From Xanthobacteraceae bacterium (GTDB lineage: Bacteria > Pseudomonadota > Alphaproteobacteria > Rhizobiales > Xanthobacteraceae): 5,502 nucleotides of DNA. The stretch spans positions 1-5,502 of the forward strand of contig JASHQO010000066.1 in the NCBI GenBank assembly GCA_030039105.1, written 5' to 3'. The position numbers and the translations under genes were made by a program. Positions 1 to 5,175 of this stretch are shown here, one piece after another (position 1 is the first letter of the stretch; each line of letters starts with the position of its first letter). The notes beneath the pieces are model-generated. The model had not been told where the DNA came from. It did no database searches and saw only the letters and a list, made by a program, of their open reading frames with translations.

Positions 1-396
1 GCCGTTGAGTACCCGGCTGGCGATGGTGACGTATTTGCGCCCGGCTTCCTGGGCGGCGGCGACGGCTTCGGTCAGCGGGCACTCGTCGCGCACCTTGGCG
101 AGCTTGACCAGCATCGGCAGATTGATGCCGGCCAAGACTTCCACCTTCGGCCGGCTCATCACCGAGATCGCGAGGTTCGACGGCGTGCCGCCGAACATAT
201 CGGTCAGGATGGCGACGCCATCGCCGCTATCGACCCGCTTGACCGCCTCGATGATGTCCTTGCGGCGTTCCTCGACGTCGTCGTCGGGGCCGATGGTGAC
301 TGCCTCGATCTGGCCCTGGGGGCCGACCACGTGCTCCAAGGCTGAGCGGAACTCGACAGCAAGTCGCCCGTGGGTCACCAGCACTACACCGATCAT
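1..396 (-). CDS. PTS EIIA-Man-type phosphocarrier protein (partial, C-terminal end cut by window edge)
   Basis: This is a cytoplasmic phosphotransferase protein of the mannose-family EIIA type. Reading from ATG at 396 toward 1 gives 132 uninterrupted codons that start MIGVVLVTHGRLA. His9 sits in the VTHG motif, which carries the phosphorylated histidine in this family. The conserved DMFGGTPSN motif follows at about residues 70-78, and INLPML at about 95-100. Family members are about 130-135 residues, so almost the whole protein is here and only the stop and perhaps a few codons are missing. A GGGGAG ribosome binding site lies 4 bases before the ATG. In alphaproteobacteria this protein normally belongs to a regulatory PTS without a sugar permease, receiving phosphate from HPr/NPr. 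The hprK gene lies 227 bp upstream on the same strand, and ptsH is expected next, outside the window (inference). The family call is firm; the in vivo role is inferred from relatives. Confidence 0.93.
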   Translation of the reverse strand, partial: MIGVVLVTHGRLAVEFRSALEHVVGPQGQIEAVTIGPDDDVEERRKDIIEAVKRVDSGDGVAILTDMFGGTPSNLAISVMSRPKVEVLAGINLPMLVKLAKVRDECPLTEAVAAAQEAGRKYVTIASRVLNG

Positions 397-623
397 GGAA
401 CTCCCCGCGGGCGCGTCCCGGGTGCACCGCACGAAAGGGTGCCCATCTTGACCATCCAAAGCCCCAGCGCAAGGGGCATTCTCGCTGATTTTCGGCGCTT
501 GTTGCATTGCACTAGCCGAAAGTCGAATAGGCCCCGGAAACACTGGGCGATGAAGCGCCGCCAAGTTTAGAGGCGTTAAGGTTAACCAATCTCCAACCAA
601 ATCTGGCCCGGCGGCCGTCTCGA
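397..623 (-). promoter_or_regulatory. Leader between hprK and the EIIA gene with GGTTAACC palindrome and small hairpin
   Basis: This 227 bp gap has no convincing coding sequence. It is long for a gap inside one operon, so the EIIA gene may have its own promoter. Visible elements are a perfect 8 bp palindrome GGTTAACC at 580-587, read on the minus strand as TTAACC followed directly by TTAACG, and a GCCCC/GGGGC stem with a 7-base loop at 461-477. TTAACC resembles a CtrA half-site, but the usual 7-base spacing between TTAA halves is absent. I could not identify a convincing -35/-10 pair. The ribosome binding site GGGGAG of the EIIA gene is at 401-406. Confidence 0.35.
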
Positions 624-1115
624 TCAGGCCTTGATCCTGGTCATGGGCTCAGGCGCCAAAACGGCGCCCTCGGACCGGCCTGACGTGAGGACTGCCAGCA
701 CCGCCGGCAAGGCCTGCTGGGTCGCCGCGACCGCAAGTCGCGGTAATTTGAGCCCTCCGATAGCGGCGTATTGCCTGTCGGCATCCGGCAGGCGCTCGGC
801 GTCGGGGGCCGCAAGGTCGACCACCAGGCCGACGACGGCACTCGGCTCGTAGGGCAAGTGGCGGATGCCGACCCCGCGAACCTCGATCAGGCCGGCCAGG
901 GCTTGCGCCGGACGCACCACGAGCCGGTCATGGACCGGCTCGAGGTAAACCCGGTCGTCGCCAACCAGTCTGGCAAATCGCAAAGGTCCCGCCTGCTGCG
1001 CCGCCTCGATCAGATCGAGCGCGAGGCGCGATTTGCCGGCGCCGGACGGGCCGCGGATCAAAACCGCGCGGGCGCCCGCGAGCACCGCCGAGGCGTGCAC
1101 GGTCGTCGAACTCAT
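624..1115 (-). CDS. hprK: Short-form HPr kinase/phosphorylase (alphaproteobacterial type)
   Basis: HprK phosphorylates and dephosphorylates a regulatory serine of HPr, tuning PTS output to metabolic state. The 163-residue product begins MSSTTVHASAVLAG. It carries the Walker A loop GPSGAGKS at residues 22-29, the LVGDD segment with Asp53/Asp54, and the family signature GLIEVRGVGI at 75-84. Canonical Firmicute enzymes are about 310 residues with an extra N-terminal domain. Alphaproteobacterial versions keep only the kinase core, so the short length is normal and not a truncation. ATG at 1115 was chosen because homology-like sequence begins there; the open frame extends upstream, but only through an intergenic palindrome and the chvG 3' end. 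The ribosome binding site is weak (GGGACGAG-like). It lies 103 bp after chvG on the same strand and before the EIIA gene, a typical order for rhizobia and Brucella. Confidence 0.92.
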   Translation of the reverse strand: MSSTTVHASAVLAGARAVLIRGPSGAGKSRLALDLIEAAQQAGPLRFARLVGDDRVYLEPVHDRLVVRPAQALAGLIEVRGVGIRHLPYEPSAVVGLVVDLAAPDAERLPDADRQYAAIGGLKLPRLAVAATQQALPAVLAVLTSGRSEGAVLAPEPMTRIKA

Positions 1116-1171
1116 TCGCTCGTCCCGGCACAAGCGGCGACCCGGAATCTCCGCCGCAGCAATGAGCTCTC

Positions 1172-1205
1172 TGCCTGGATTCCCGCTTGCGCGGGAATGA
1201 ACGGG
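1172..1205. repeat. REP-like palindromic element between chvG and hprK
   Basis: The core is an 8 bp perfect inverted repeat, ATTCCCGC at 1179-1186 and GCGGGAAT at 1191-1198, with a TTGC loop. It is preceded by CTGG and followed by GAACGG. This matches the type of dispersed extragenic palindrome common in many proteobacterial genomes; when wrongly translated it gives peptides such as HSRASGNPG, which appears here in the frame upstream of hprK. It fills much of the 103 bp gap. It has no T-run on the minus strand, so it is a poor intrinsic terminator, but in a chvG-hprK transcript it could form a stabilising or attenuating hairpin. Only one copy lies in this window, so its dispersed nature is inferred from known families. 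Confidence 0.65.
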
Positions 1206-1218
1206 ACAGGCGCCGCCA

Positions 1219-3051
1219 TCACATCGCCGGCAGGCGCACGATGAAGCGCGCGCCCAGAACTTTTGCCGTGCCGGCCGCGCCGAGGCGGTTCTCGACCCGG
1301 ATGGTGCCGCCGTGGGCTTCGACGATTTGCTTGGAGATCGAAAGGCCGAGGCCGGAATTCTGGCCAAAGCCCTGGTGCGGGCGATCGGTGTAGAACCGCT
1401 CGAAGATCTTCTCGACGGCGTCGGGACGCACGCCCGGGCCGTCGTCGTCGACGAGGATCTCGATATGGCTCTTGAGCCGCCGGCAGGTGACCCGCACCGT
1501 GCCGTCCGGCGGCGAGAACGAGCGCGCGTTCTCGATCAGATTGTCGACGATCTGGCCGAGTCGCGAATCGTGCCCCGGCGCCAGGAAGGCGCGACCGCTG
1601 CCGCCTTCGAAGCGCAGCGTGACGTTGACGCCGTCGTCGCGTTTCACTTCGTTGGCAACGGCGACCAGCGTGTTGAGGAGCTTGGCGAAATCGACCGGCG
1701 CCGCTTCCTGGCGCTGCAGCTCGGCATCGAGCCGGCTGGCGTCGGAAATATCCGAGATCAGCCGGTCGAGCCGCTTGACGTCGTGCTGGATGATGTTCAG
1801 GAGCCGCGCCCGGCTGTCGTCGGTTTTGGCGAGCGGCAGCGTCTCTACCGCCGAGCGCAACGAGGTGAGCGGATTTTTCAGCTCGTGGGCGACGTCGGCG
1901 GCAAAGCTTTCGATCGCCTCGATGCGGCTATAGAGCGCGTTGGTCATGTCGCGGAAGGCGCCGGAAAGATGGCCGATTTCGTCGCGGCGGCGGCTGAAAT
2001 CGGGAATTTCCACGCGCGACTGAATGCGGCGGCGCACGCTCTCTGCGGCGTCGGCCAGCCGCCGCACCGGCTCGGCGATCGTGCCGGCGAGCAGGATCGA
2101 CAGCACGATCATGACGCCGGCCGCGACCAGAAAGACTTTCAGAATGGCGAGCCGCTCGGCCTCCACCATGTCGTCGATGTCCGCGCCTTGGGTCGACAGC
2201 ATCAGCGCGCCGCGCACGGCGCGGAAGCGCTGCACCGGCACCGCGACCGAGACGATGACGTCGCCGCGGTCGTTGATGCGCACCATGCTGGAGTCCTGGC
2301 CGTTCAACGACTGCTCGACCTCGGGATAGCCCTTGCCGTTTTCGGCGTTGAGCTCGCGGTAGAGCGGCAGGTCGCCGCGACCCATCCAGCGCCGCACCGC
2401 GAGCCAGGAACGCTCGAATATGCCGGGCTTTTCCGCCGTCGGCGGCGGCAGATCGAAGCGCAGCACGTCGCCGCGGCCGAACAAATTGCGGCTGTCGACC
2501 AGCAGCACGCCGTCGCGATCGTAGATCCGCGCCCGCGTCTTGGTCGGCGAGATCAGGCGGCGCAAGATCGGCGCGACGCGCTCGGGATTGATCGGAAAGT
2601 CGATGCCGTAGAGTGCGTCCTCGGACGGGCCGTAGCTTTGGCCGGGCTGCAGGTTGAGCAGCGTGTCCGGATTGATGGTGATCGAGGAATCGGTCTCGAC
2701 CGTCGCCGAGGCTGCGATCGCGCCGGCGATGATCTGGCCTTGCACCAGCAAGCTCTGCACGCGCGCGTCGATCAGGCCGGCGCGGAATTGCGACAGATAA
2801 AGAATGCCGACCGACAGCGCGAGCAGGCCGAAGACGTTCAGCGTGACGATGCGGCGGGTGACGCTCGACGAGCTCTGCGCCACGAAGAAATGAAAGGCCC
2901 GGCGCAGCCAGTTGCCGAACCGGCGGATGCCGCGCCGGCGCCGGCGCGGCGGCGCCTCGCCGCGACCGTCGGCTTCAGGGCGCGCTTCGGCCTCGGTCGA
3001 GGTCAGGACCTCGGCCTCGGTCGCTGCGGTCTTTGTGGTTACGTCAAGCAC
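1219..3051 (-). CDS. chvG: Envelope/acid-sensing two-component sensor histidine kinase ChvG (BvrS/ExoS family)
   Basis: This inner-membrane kinase senses periplasmic/acid stress and phosphorylates ChvI. The 610 residues read in order: an acidic then Arg-rich cytoplasmic N-terminus (1-66, with a run of five Arg at 36-40), transmembrane helix about 68-87, periplasmic sensor domain about 88-300, second transmembrane helix about 301-323, HAMP about 325-378, and a HisKA domain with the H-box AHELKNPLTSLRS (phospho-acceptor His389). The ATPase domain follows with N-box DNLIENA (503-509), DDDGPG (535-540), F-box IFERFY (549-554) and G2 box GLGLSISK (567-574). All catalytic motifs are intact. The start is GTG at 3051; an in-frame TGA at 3120-3118 bars extension, and no ATG or TTG lies between. 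There is no good ribosome binding site at 5-9 bases, so translation may be weak or start imprecisely. It follows chvI by 142 bp and is probably cotranscribed with it. Confidence 0.95.
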   Translation of the reverse strand: MLDVTTKTAATEAEVLTSTEAEARPEADGRGEAPPRRRRRGIRRFGNWLRRAFHFFVAQSSSSVTRRIVTLNVFGLLALSVGILYLSQFRAGLIDARVQSLLVQGQIIAGAIAASATVETDSSITINPDTLLNLQPGQSYGPSEDALYGIDFPINPERVAPILRRLISPTKTRARIYDRDGVLLVDSRNLFGRGDVLRFDLPPPTAEKPGIFERSWLAVRRWMGRGDLPLYRELNAENGKGYPEVEQSLNGQDSSMVRINDRGDVIVSVAVPVQRFRAVRGALMLSTQGADIDDMVEAERLAILKVFLVAAGVMIVLSILLAGTIAEPVRRLADAAESVRRRIQSRVEIPDFSRRRDEIGHLSGAFRDMTNALYSRIEAIESFAADVAHELKNPLTSLRSAVETLPLAKTDDSRARLLNIIQHDVKRLDRLISDISDASRLDAELQRQEAAPVDFAKLLNTLVAVANEVKRDDGVNVTLRFEGGSGRAFLAPGHDSRLGQIVDNLIENARSFSPPDGTVRVTCRRLKSHIEILVDDDGPGVRPDAVEKIFERFYTDRPHQGFGQNSGLGLSISKQIVEAHGGTIRVENRLGAAGTAKVLGARFIVRLPAM

Positions 3052-3193
3052 GTCGTCTGCCGGGGTTGCGGCCAGTCCCTCCGGCGGAGGAGACCGGGCT
3101 CCAATTACTACCGCACGTCAGCCGCCCAGTCAGGGGGGGCCATGGTTCCCCGGTTCCGGCATTCCATGGCCTGATCGCGCGAAGGGCCGCGCG
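3052..3193 (-). other. chvI-chvG intercistronic spacer
   Basis: The 142 bp spacer is longer than usual for a two-component pair. On the minus strand it contains a C7 run (3133-3139 on the plus strand), a GGAGGG at 3082-3077 that lies 25 bases before the chvG GTG and so is too distant to serve it, and a CTCC/GGAG inverted repeat (3079-3089) overlapping that purine tract. Two ATGs (3167 and 3143) open a 19-codon frame that ends at 3108 without a strong ribosome binding site; I do not call it a gene. No intrinsic terminator or clear promoter is visible. Confidence 0.5.
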
Positions 3194-3889
3194 TTATTCT
3201 TTGAAACGATAGCCCACGCCGTACAGCGTCTCGATCATATCGAATTCGTCGTCGCTCGCCTTGAACTTCTTGCGCAGCCGCTTGATGTGGCTGTCGATGG
3301 TCCGGTCGTCGACATAGACTTGATCGTCATAAGCCGCATCCATCAGGGCATTGCGGCTCTTCACCACGCCCGGCCGGCTGGCCAGCGCTTGCAGGATCAG
3401 AAACTCGGTGACCGTGAGCGTCACCGGCTCGTTCTTCCAGGTGCAGGTGTGGCGCTCCGGATCCATGCGCAGCAGCCCGCGCTCCAGCACCTTGCTGTCG
3501 GCCTCTTTCGGAGCCGCGCCGTCCTTCGGCGAAACGCGGCGCAGCACCGCTTTCACCCGCTCGACCAGAAGGCGCTGCGAGAACGGCTTCCGGATGAAGT
3601 CGTCGGCGCCCATTTTCAGGCCGAACAATTCGTCGATCTCCTCGTCCTTCGAGGTGAGGAAGATCACCGGCAGGTCGGACTTTTGCCGCAGCCGCCGCAA
3701 CGTCTCCATGCCATCCATGCGCGGCATCTTGATGTCGAGGATGGCAAGGTCGGGCAGCGTCGACTTGAAGCCGTCGAGCGCCGAGGCGCCGTCGGTATAG
3801 GTCGTGATGCGATAGCCTTCAGCCTCTAGCGCAATGGACACCGAGGTGAGGATATTGCGGTCATCGTCCACCAGAGCGATTGTCGGCAT
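3194..3889 (-). CDS. chvI: Two-component response regulator ChvI (OmpR/PhoB family)
   Basis: ChvI is the DNA-binding partner of ChvG. In relatives the pair controls envelope, exopolysaccharide, acid-adaptation and host-interaction genes. The 231-residue product has a receiver domain at about 3-120: acidic pocket Asp8/Asp9/Asp10, phospho-acceptor Asp52 in LAILDIKMPRMDG, Thr79 and Lys101 in KPF. A winged-helix trans_reg_C domain at about 130-230 follows, with VTLTVTEFLILQALASRPG, the recognition-helix region DDRTIDSHIKRLRKKF, and the C-terminal YGVGYRFKE. All key residues are present. ATG at 3889 has a good AGAAGG ribosome binding site 5 bases upstream (3900-3895). It is the first gene of the minus-strand cluster and faces the divergent hugZ-like gene across 158 bp. 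Length and domain order are standard for the family. Confidence 0.96.
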   Translation of the reverse strand: MPTIALVDDDRNILTSVSIALEAEGYRITTYTDGASALDGFKSTLPDLAILDIKMPRMDGMETLRRLRQKSDLPVIFLTSKDEEIDELFGLKMGADDFIRKPFSQRLLVERVKAVLRRVSPKDGAAPKEADSKVLERGLLRMDPERHTCTWKNEPVTLTVTEFLILQALASRPGVVKSRNALMDAAYDDQVYVDDRTIDSHIKRLRKKFKASDDEFDMIETLYGVGYRFKE

Positions 3890-4047
3890 GGCGGCCTTCT
3901 AGCATGAGTCGGCCGCAGCATCACCAGCCCGGCCCCAGAGTGCCTTTCAAACCCCATGTGGGGGCGAAAGTGTGATTAGACAAGGCGAAAACGGGGCAAT
4001 TGCTGACAGATGGAATGACATAGGTAAGGAACCGAAAAGGACTAACC
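3890..4047. promoter_or_regulatory. Divergent chvI / hugZ-like promoter region
   Basis: This 158 bp gap separates two divergent genes and must hold a promoter for each, unless transcription enters from outside. On the minus strand TCTAAT (3980-3975) matches five of six bases of a -10 box for chvI, but no good -35 sits 16-18 bases before it. A near-palindrome CCCCA-TG-TGGGG at 3952-3963 lies between that box and the chvI start and could be an operator. On the plus strand no convincing -35/-10 pair stands out. The ribosome binding sites are AGAAGG for chvI (3900-3895) and AAGGA for the hugZ-like gene (4037-4041, 6 bases before ATG). The presence of promoters is inferred from geometry; the boxes named are tentative. 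Confidence 0.4.
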
Positions 4048-4857
4048 ATGGCCGAAGCCGACGCCGGCGGTCCCGAGCCGGCCGCCTTGCCAGGCGCTAT
4101 GCCGAACCGCCTGCCTGAGAACGCCCCGGCGGCGGATTTCGATCCAAAAGCAGTGGCCAAGAGCCTGCTGCGGGCAACCCGGGCGGGGACGCTCGCGACC
4201 CTTGACCGCAATACCGGCCATCCCTTCGCATCCTTGGTTAACGTCGCCACCGACGTCGACGGTTCGCCGTTGATCCTGGTCTCCCGGCTCTCCACCCACA
4301 CCGCCAATCTCGAGGTTGACGGCCGCGCCTCGCTGCTGCTCGCGTCGACCGGCAAAGGCGATCCGCTCGCCCATCCGCGCCTGACGTTGTTGGGACGATT
4401 CGTGCAGATCGCGCGCGACGACCCGCACGAGCCGCGTATCCGGCGGCGCTTTCTCGCCCGTCATCCGAAGTCGGAGCTTTACGCCGGGTTTGGCGACTTC
4501 TCGTTCTGGCGTCTCAACGCGGTATCGGCCCATCTCAACGGCGGCTTTGCCCGCGCCGCCGATCTGAAAGCCGCCGACGTGATGACCGATGTTGCGGGCG
4601 CCGAGGGTCTGGTGGCGGCCGAGGTTGGCGCGGTCGGCCATATGAACGACGACCACGCCGAAGCGGTGCGGCTCTACGCGACAAAACTTCTCGGCGCCGA
4701 GGACGGCGCCTGGCGGCTGACCGGGCTCGACCCGGAGGGCCTCGATCTGGCGCGCGGCGATACGACGCTGCGGTTGCCGTTTGCGGCGCGCGTCACCAGC
4801 GCCGAGCAATTGCGCAAAGCGGTGGTGGATTTAGCCGCCAAAGCGCGCGACGGCTGA
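4048..4857 (+). CDS. HugZ-like pyridoxamine 5'-phosphate oxidase-fold protein with DUF2470 C-terminal domain
   Basis: The 269-residue cytoplasmic protein has a split-barrel (PNPOx-like) domain at about 33-170 and a C-terminal DUF2470 domain at about 190-265. Visible family motifs are ATRAGTLATL (43-52), HPFASLVNVATD (58-69), LVSRLSTHTANLEVDGRASLLL (77-98), FSFWRLNAVSAHLNGGFARA (151-170) and HMNDDHAEAVRLYA (198-211). Proteins with this two-domain plan include the heme-degrading HugZ and the plastid glutamyl-tRNA-reductase-binding protein, so heme or flavin binding is plausible. True pyridoxamine phosphate oxidase activity is unlikely, and most bacterial members are uncharacterised. ATG at 4048 has AAGGA six bases upstream; a second in-frame ATG at 4099 lacks as good a site. 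Residues 1-30 are Ala/Pro-rich and look disordered. It diverges from chvI and precedes pckA by 318 bp on the same strand. The family is secure, the reaction is not. Confidence 0.88.
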   Translation: MAEADAGGPEPAALPGAMPNRLPENAPAADFDPKAVAKSLLRATRAGTLATLDRNTGHPFASLVNVATDVDGSPLILVSRLSTHTANLEVDGRASLLLASTGKGDPLAHPRLTLLGRFVQIARDDPHEPRIRRRFLARHPKSELYAGFGDFSFWRLNAVSAHLNGGFARAADLKAADVMTDVAGAEGLVAAEVGAVGHMNDDHAEAVRLYATKLLGAEDGAWRLTGLDPEGLDLARGDTTLRLPFAARVTSAEQLRKAVVDLAAKARDG

Positions 4858-4862
4858 ACGCG

Positions 4863-4914
4863 CTGCCATCGTCCGCCGAGGGCTTTGTCTATCGGCAAGA
4901 CGGCAGTTTCTATT
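4863..4914 (+). terminator. Possible intrinsic terminator of the hugZ-like gene
   Basis: Starting six bases after the stop codon, three stem segments pair in register: CTGCC (4863-4867) with GGCAG (4902-4906), GTC (4871-4873) with GAC (4899-4901), and GCCGA (4875-4879) with TCGGC (4892-4896). They are separated by a 3-base bulge and a small internal loop and capped by a 12-base loop. TTTCTATT follows immediately. The stem is interrupted and the T-tract imperfect, so termination may be partial or Rho-assisted. Confidence 0.4.
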
Positions 4915-4995
4915 AGTAAGATGACGGAATTTCGCTGCGCTGCAGCACGGGAACGTAGGCAGCGCCGGCCGGTTAGCCTTGAGCCGGACTTGATC

Positions 4996-5024
4996 TTGGC
5001 AGATGCTGATTCGGCCGATATAGG
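4996..5024 (+). promoter_or_regulatory. Candidate sigma-70-type promoter of pckA
   Basis: TTGGCA (4996-5001; five of six matches to TTGACA) and TATAGG (5019-5024; four of six matches to TATAAT) are separated by exactly 17 bases, the optimal spacing. The predicted start of transcription is near 5031. This is the best promoter-like pair I found in the window, and it is placed correctly for pckA. No experimental support is available here. Confidence 0.45.
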
Positions 5025-5031
5025 GTCGCAC

Positions 5032-5049
5032 GCTCGCCGTCGGGCGAGT
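5032..5049 (+). other. Hairpin / inverted repeat near the predicted pckA transcription start
   Basis: CTCGCC (5033-5038) and GGCGAG (5043-5048) form a perfect 6 bp inverted repeat around the tetraloop GTCG, extendable by a G-T wobble at 5032/5049. It begins about 8 bases after the candidate -10 box. It could be a 5' stabilising hairpin in the mRNA or a dyad for a regulator. TTAA rather than a T-run follows, so it is not a classical terminator. Confidence 0.45.
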
Positions 5050-5121
5050 TAACATTCAACGATGCCAAGTCGATGGCCGGCTCGGGCGCAGACGGCAGCT
5101 ACGCCAATTGATTGAGTGGGC

Positions 5122-5153
5122 CAAGACGCGCAGTAAGCAAGACGCGCCGTAAG
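5122..5153 (+). repeat. 16 bp tandem duplication in the pckA leader
   Basis: CAAGACGCGCAGTAAG (5122-5137) is followed directly by CAAGACGCGCCGTAAG (5138-5153), differing at one position. The pair ends 22 bases before the pckA GTG. It looks like a recent slippage or duplication product, or paired binding sites. Confidence 0.85.
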
Positions 5154-5171
5154 GCGGAGTGAGGCGGAGGC
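5152..5171 (+). repeat. 10 bp tandem duplication containing the pckA ribosome binding site
   Basis: AGGCGGAGTG (5152-5161) and AGGCGGAGGC (5162-5171) match at eight of ten positions, giving two GGCGGAG purine tracts. The second supplies GGAGG at 5166-5170, five bases before the GTG start; the first is 16 bases away and too far to serve it. The duplication overlaps the end of the 16 bp repeat by two bases. Confidence 0.75.
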
Positions 5172-5175
5172 TTAG

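Larger units (their letters stand above)
4915..5175 (+). promoter_or_regulatory. pckA upstream region and leader
   Basis: This non-coding stretch carries the pckA promoter candidate (4996-5024), a hairpin close to the predicted start of transcription (5032-5049) and tandem duplications next to the ribosome binding site (5122-5171). With that promoter the pckA leader would be about 145 bases, long enough for post-transcriptional control. Two short frames (5062-5115 and 5073-5111) start with ATG but have no ribosome binding site, so I do not call them genes. The stretch 4915-4995 shows nothing else I can name. Confidence 0.5.

Noticed and set aside
5..451. 148-codon open frame on the plus strand at the left edge
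   Set aside because: The minus strand here encodes the EIIA-Man-type protein with THG and DMFGGTPSN motifs; the plus-strand product is Ser/Thr-rich with no family resemblance.
461..477. GCCCC/GGGGC hairpin as a terminator for hprK
   Set aside because: The stem is only 5 bp with a 7-base loop and just three T after it on the minus strand, and it lies about 150 bases after the hprK stop; too weak to call.
1116..1367. N-terminal extension of hprK by 84 codons to a start inside chvG
   Set aside because: The extra residues come from the chvG 3' end read in another frame and from the extragenic palindrome. HprK family sequence begins at the ATG at 1115.
3108..3167. 19-codon ATG frame on the minus strand between chvI and chvG
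   Set aside because: There is no good ribosome binding site and no recognisable feature. Shifting frame at the homopolymer does not join it to chvG, because the chvG frame meets TGA at 3120-3118 and the third frame also ends before or within chvG.
1312..3174. 620-codon open frame on the plus strand opposite chvG
   Set aside because: It is the antisense image of a high-GC gene. The translation is His/Arg/Asp-rich with no recognisable domain, while the opposite strand encodes a complete sensor kinase with all motifs.
2912..3829. 305-codon open frame on the plus strand across chvI, the spacer and the chvG 5' end
   Set aside because: Its product is compositionally odd and spans two clearly real genes on the other strand; no ribosome binding site or domain supports it.
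4042..4809. 255-codon open frame on the minus strand opposite the hugZ-like gene
   Set aside because: It is an antisense shadow. The plus-strand product has conserved family motifs throughout and a good ribosome binding site.
5062..5115. 17- and 12-codon ATG frames in the pckA leader as possible leader peptides
   Set aside because: Neither has a ribosome binding site, and neither shows a codon run suggesting attenuation.
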